NCBI RefSeq assembly: GCF_022179645.1
Contig: NZ_BPRA01000003.1
Location: 1-64,000 of the forward strand
Origin: Methylobacterium thuringiense
GTDB lineage: Bacteria; Pseudomonadota; Alphaproteobacteria; Rhizobiales; Beijerinckiaceae
Direction: 5' to 3'
DNA: 64,000 nt
In this document: positions 58,667 to 64,000 of the stretch, one piece after another
Layout: each line of letters starts with the position of its first letter
Position numbering within the stretch: the stretch's first letter is position 1
Position numbers and translations under genes: made by a program
The notes under the pieces: model-generated
Told to the model about the DNA's origin: nothing
The model's input: only the letters and a program-made list of their open reading frames with translations
The model's database searches: none

Positions 58667-59053
58667 TCAGACCAGCAGCAGGATCGAGGAAATCAGCAGC
58701 ACGATGAGCGTGGTGAGGATACCGCCGCCGCGGCAAGCGAATTGCTGCGGGGAGTTCTTGGGCGCGAACAAGCCGAACGGATGCAGGATCCGGCCGATCA
58801 GCAAAACCACAAGCAGGGCCTGGACGATCCAGTGCTTCGTGCCGCCGGCTTCGAGGAAGGCGACCAGCAGAAGCGCGAGCGGGACGAACTCCGAAAAATT
58901 GCCGTGTGCACGAATGCGTCTCTGCAGCGAGTCGCCGCCGCCGCCGAAAAGGACGTCGTTCGAGACGCGCCCGCCGACGACCCAGCTGCTGAGGCCGACA
59001 TAGAGGAGGCCGAACAGGCCGGCGAAGAAGGCCGTGGTTACAGGAAAGATCAC
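58667..59053 (-). CDS. MAPEG-family membrane protein
   Basis: The 128-residue product has four hydrophobic segments and the MAPEG signature RRIRAHGNFSEFVPLALLLV (RxxxNxxE-type), followed by GRILHPFGLF. MAPEG members are glutathione-dependent membrane enzymes or orphan relatives. The start is GTG. It stands between the regulator and the glyoxalase gene. Confidence 0.82.
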   Translation of the reverse strand: MIFPVTTAFFAGLFGLLYVGLSSWVVGGRVSNDVLFGGGGDSLQRRIRAHGNFSEFVPLALLLVAFLEAGGTKHWIVQALLVVLLIGRILHPFGLFAPKNSPQQFACRGGGILTTLIVLLISSILLLV

Positions 59054-59185
59054 GCGTCACTCTTGGGGTTCGTGGTGGATGGGGAGGGCATGCGCTCCGG
59101 TCGAGACGGCTTCACGCATCCCGCCGCTTGTCACGCGAGCACGCGTGAAGCGATGGGCTGGGCCATACGCCTCGAACGGTATTTC

Positions 59186-59965
59186 TCAGAAGGAATTCTT
59201 CCAGGCGCGGAGCGCGGTGAACACTGTGGCCGGGTCCGTTCCCGGTTCGAGCTTCACCGAGCGGGCGAGCGGCGGCTCGGCGGCGCGCAGGAACGGATTC
59301 GTCGCCTTCTCCGCGCCGATCGTCGAGGGGATCATGAACCGCCCCTGTGCCTTGAGCCGTTCGGCTTCCGCCATACGCTCTCGAAGCGCGGCGTTGTCGG
59401 GGTCCGCGGCCAGGGCGAAGCGAGCGTTGGCGAGCACGTAATCGTGACCGCTATAGACCTCGGTCGCGTCCGGCAGAGCGAGGAAGCGTTCGAGCGAGCG
59501 CCACAGCGTCTCGGGCTGGGCCTCCATCACCCGGCCGCAGCCGAGGGTGAACAGCGTGTCGCCGGAAAACGCTACTCCGGCATCGTGGAAGATGTAGCTG
59601 ACGTGGTCGGCGCAATGGCCCGGCGTCTCCCAGACCTCCGCTTCCAAACGTCCGACCTGGACCTGGTCGCCCTCCGCCACCGTGCGGTCGACGTCCGGCA
59701 CGGCATCGCTGGCCTTGGCGGGCGCCGTGACCTTCGCGCCGGTGCGCGCCTTGACCTCGGGAATGCCGGCGACGTGGTCGCCGTGACGGTGCGTCACGAG
59801 GATGTCCGTGAGCGTCCATCCCGCCTCGTCGAGGGCCGCAAGCACCGGCTCGGCATCCGGCACGTCGATCGCGGCGCACGCGCCCGTTGCGGGATCGCGG
59901 ATCAGGACGCCGATGTTGTCGCTGCGGCAGAGAAAGGTGCGGATCTCGGATCCGTCAGCGCTCAT
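59186..59965 (-). CDS. gloB: Hydroxyacylglutathione hydrolase (glyoxalase II)
   Basis: The 259-residue metallo-beta-lactamase-fold enzyme has the metal motif LVTHRHGDHVAGIPEVKART (THxHxDH), TPGHCADHVSYIF, FSGDTLFTLGCGRVMEAQPE and EVYSGHDYVLANARFALAAD. It hydrolyses S-lactoylglutathione to lactate. ATG at 59965 is chosen; the upstream 38 residues of open frame are not conserved in type. Confidence 0.9.
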   Translation of the reverse strand: MSADGSEIRTFLCRSDNIGVLIRDPATGACAAIDVPDAEPVLAALDEAGWTLTDILVTHRHGDHVAGIPEVKARTGAKVTAPAKASDAVPDVDRTVAEGDQVQVGRLEAEVWETPGHCADHVSYIFHDAGVAFSGDTLFTLGCGRVMEAQPETLWRSLERFLALPDATEVYSGHDYVLANARFALAADPDNAALRERMAEAERLKAQGRFMIPSTIGAEKATNPFLRAAEPPLARSVKLEPGTDPATVFTALRAWKNSF

Positions 59966-60132
59966 GAAGCCTCGCGTCCTTGCGGCGAATGCGGATTGCG
60001 CGGGAGAACGGGCGATTGCCCACCGCAGTTCCGAGCCATGGGCCCCGCCGCGCTTGCCCACGTAGCGGGCAACCCCCATTCATGCCTGAAGCTGTCCGGC
60101 AGAGGAAACCGGCCGTGCCGGAACCCGTCCCG

Positions 60133-60867
60133 ATGCGTCTCGACGTCAACGACCTGCGTGCCTTCTACGCGAGCCCGCTCGGCCTCGTCACGCATCGCTT
60201 CGTAGCGCGGGCGATCGAGGGCTTCCTGGGCTCGGTCTCCGGCCTGCGCATCCTCGGCCTCGGCTACGTGACGCCCTATCTCGGGTCGGTCCATTACATC
60301 GCCGAGCGTACGCTGGCCTTCATGCCGGCGACGCAGGGTGTCGTGAACTGGCCGGCCACCGGCCGCTCGATCACGGCGCTTGCCGACCCGACCATGATGC
60401 CGCTGCCCGAAGCCGCGGTCGATCGCGTCATCCTCGTCCACGCGCTGGAAGGCGTCGAGAGCCCGAGCGAACTCCTGGCCGATGTCTGGCGGGTGCTGAC
60501 GCCGGGCGGCCGGATGATCCTTGTCGTCCCCAACCGCACCGGTGTCTGGGCGCGGCGCGACGCCACCCCCTTCGGTCATGGCCAGCCCTATAGCCGCTCG
60601 CAGCTCGGCCGGCTGATGCGCGACACGCTCTTTTCGCCGGAGGGTTGGGCCGAGACGCTCTACATGCCGCCGGTGCGCTCGCGGCTGATGCTGCAGACGG
60701 CGGGCACCTGGGAATGGCTCGGCACCAGCCTGTCGCTGCCCTTCGCCGGCCTGCACGTCATCGACGCGACGAAACAGCTCTACCGCCCGGTGACGGTGCG
60801 GCAGGTGCGCAAGGTGCGGGCGCGGATCCCATCGCCGATCCTGGTACCGGCCGGGCAGCCGGGGTGA
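60133..60867 (+). CDS. Class I SAM-dependent methyltransferase-like protein
   Basis: The 244-residue product begins MRLDVNDLRAFYASPLGLVT and contains a degenerate SAM fold: LRILGLGYVTPYLG as glycine loop, DRVILVHALEGVESPSELLA and VWRVLTPGGRMILVVPNRTG. This architecture is common beside gloB in alphaproteobacteria. ATG at 60082 would add 17 residues. The substrate is unknown. It is divergent from gloB. Confidence 0.75.
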   Translation: MRLDVNDLRAFYASPLGLVTHRFVARAIEGFLGSVSGLRILGLGYVTPYLGSVHYIAERTLAFMPATQGVVNWPATGRSITALADPTMMPLPEAAVDRVILVHALEGVESPSELLADVWRVLTPGGRMILVVPNRTGVWARRDATPFGHGQPYSRSQLGRLMRDTLFSPEGWAETLYMPPVRSRLMLQTAGTWEWLGTSLSLPFAGLHVIDATKQLYRPVTVRQVRKVRARIPSPILVPAGQPG

Positions 60868-60876
60868 TCACGGTGC

Positions 60877-60916
60877 CCGGGGCCTGAGGCCCCGGCGGGT
60901 TCGGGCCGAGCCCGAA
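60877..60916. terminator. Tandem hairpins between the methyltransferase and secA
   Basis: Two hairpins lie in the 65-bp convergent gap: CCGGGGCC-TGA-GGCCCCGG (60877-60895) and TTCGGGC-CGA-GCCCGAA (60900-60916). No strong T-runs are present. They are a likely termination region for both genes. Confidence 0.55.
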
Positions 60917-60932
60917 ATGGCCAATGCGGCCC

Positions 60933-63851
<2,919 letters not shown>

Positions 63852-64000
63852 CGTGAACCTGCGGACTTCGAAAGCGTCGCCTGCGAGATGCCGAAACGGC
63901 ACCGTCAGCCGGCGTTGGGCGGGCTTATAGAGGTAAATATCGGGGGACGCATCCGAAAGAGCGGCGCTGAGCAGTGTCTGTTCACCGGGGCCGCTGCTGC

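Overview
The window is GC-rich alphaproteobacterial chromosome. It most resembles a pink-pigmented methylotroph of the Methylobacterium/Methylorubrum group. The basis is gene content: a crotonyl-CoA carboxylase/reductase (ethylmalonyl-CoA pathway) beside a small-subunit catalase, an mdh-sucC-sucD-sucA-sucB-lpd block, a malonyl-CoA synthetase and an Mrp antiporter with fused A and B subunits. The genus is an inference; no database search was run. I see no rRNA, tRNA, CRISPR array, integrase or intact insertion sequence.

Layout. (1) 1-4.4 kb is accessory-looking: a beta-helix/Hint-domain protein, a HlyC-like lysine acyltransferase and, divergently, an HExxH protein resembling 2-oxoglutarate-dependent peptide beta-hydroxylases, followed by a gene-poor stretch. 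(2) 4.4-16 kb holds a malonyl-CoA synthetase, small secreted proteins including a collagen-like Gly-X-Y protein, a flavoprotein, TerC, a cell-wall amidase overlapping a DjlA-like co-chaperone, a UreE with a His-rich tail, and a chemoreceptor. (3) 16-23 kb holds a ZnuA-type metal-binding protein with a Zur-like box, a Spy-like protein, an MsbA-like ABC exporter, aldose epimerase, a nucleotidyltransferase, and a GbsR/MarR regulator whose start codon lies in a perfect 34-bp palindrome and which precedes a DUF4166 gene broken by an in-frame amber codon. (4) 23-33 kb is housekeeping: rsfS-nadD-proA-proB, katA, ccr, leuD, a lytic transglycosylase and rplS. (5) 33-40 kb runs nfuA, tsaB-rimI, plsC, a MEKHLA protein, miaB, phoH and then an LRR-protein kinase where ybeY is usually found. 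(6) 40.5-46.5 kb is a tightly overlapping Mrp (mrpA-G) operon. (7) 46.6-57.5 kb is zapE and, on the opposite strand, the TCA block mdh-sucCD-sucA-(YciI)-sucB-lpd. (8) 57.7-64 kb holds a TetR regulator, a MAPEG protein, glyoxalase II, a methyltransferase and secA.

How the genes fit together: Ccr, malonyl-CoA synthetase and the malate/succinyl-CoA/2-oxoglutarate enzymes together serve acyl-CoA, glyoxylate-regeneration and C4 metabolism. The nfuA-tsaB-rimI-miaB-phoH stretch serves Fe-S, tRNA and ribosome maintenance. The most novel-looking elements are the left-end Hint/acyltransferase/HExxH group, the LRR-kinase after phoH, the collagen-like protein and the palindromic, probably leaderless regulator promoter.
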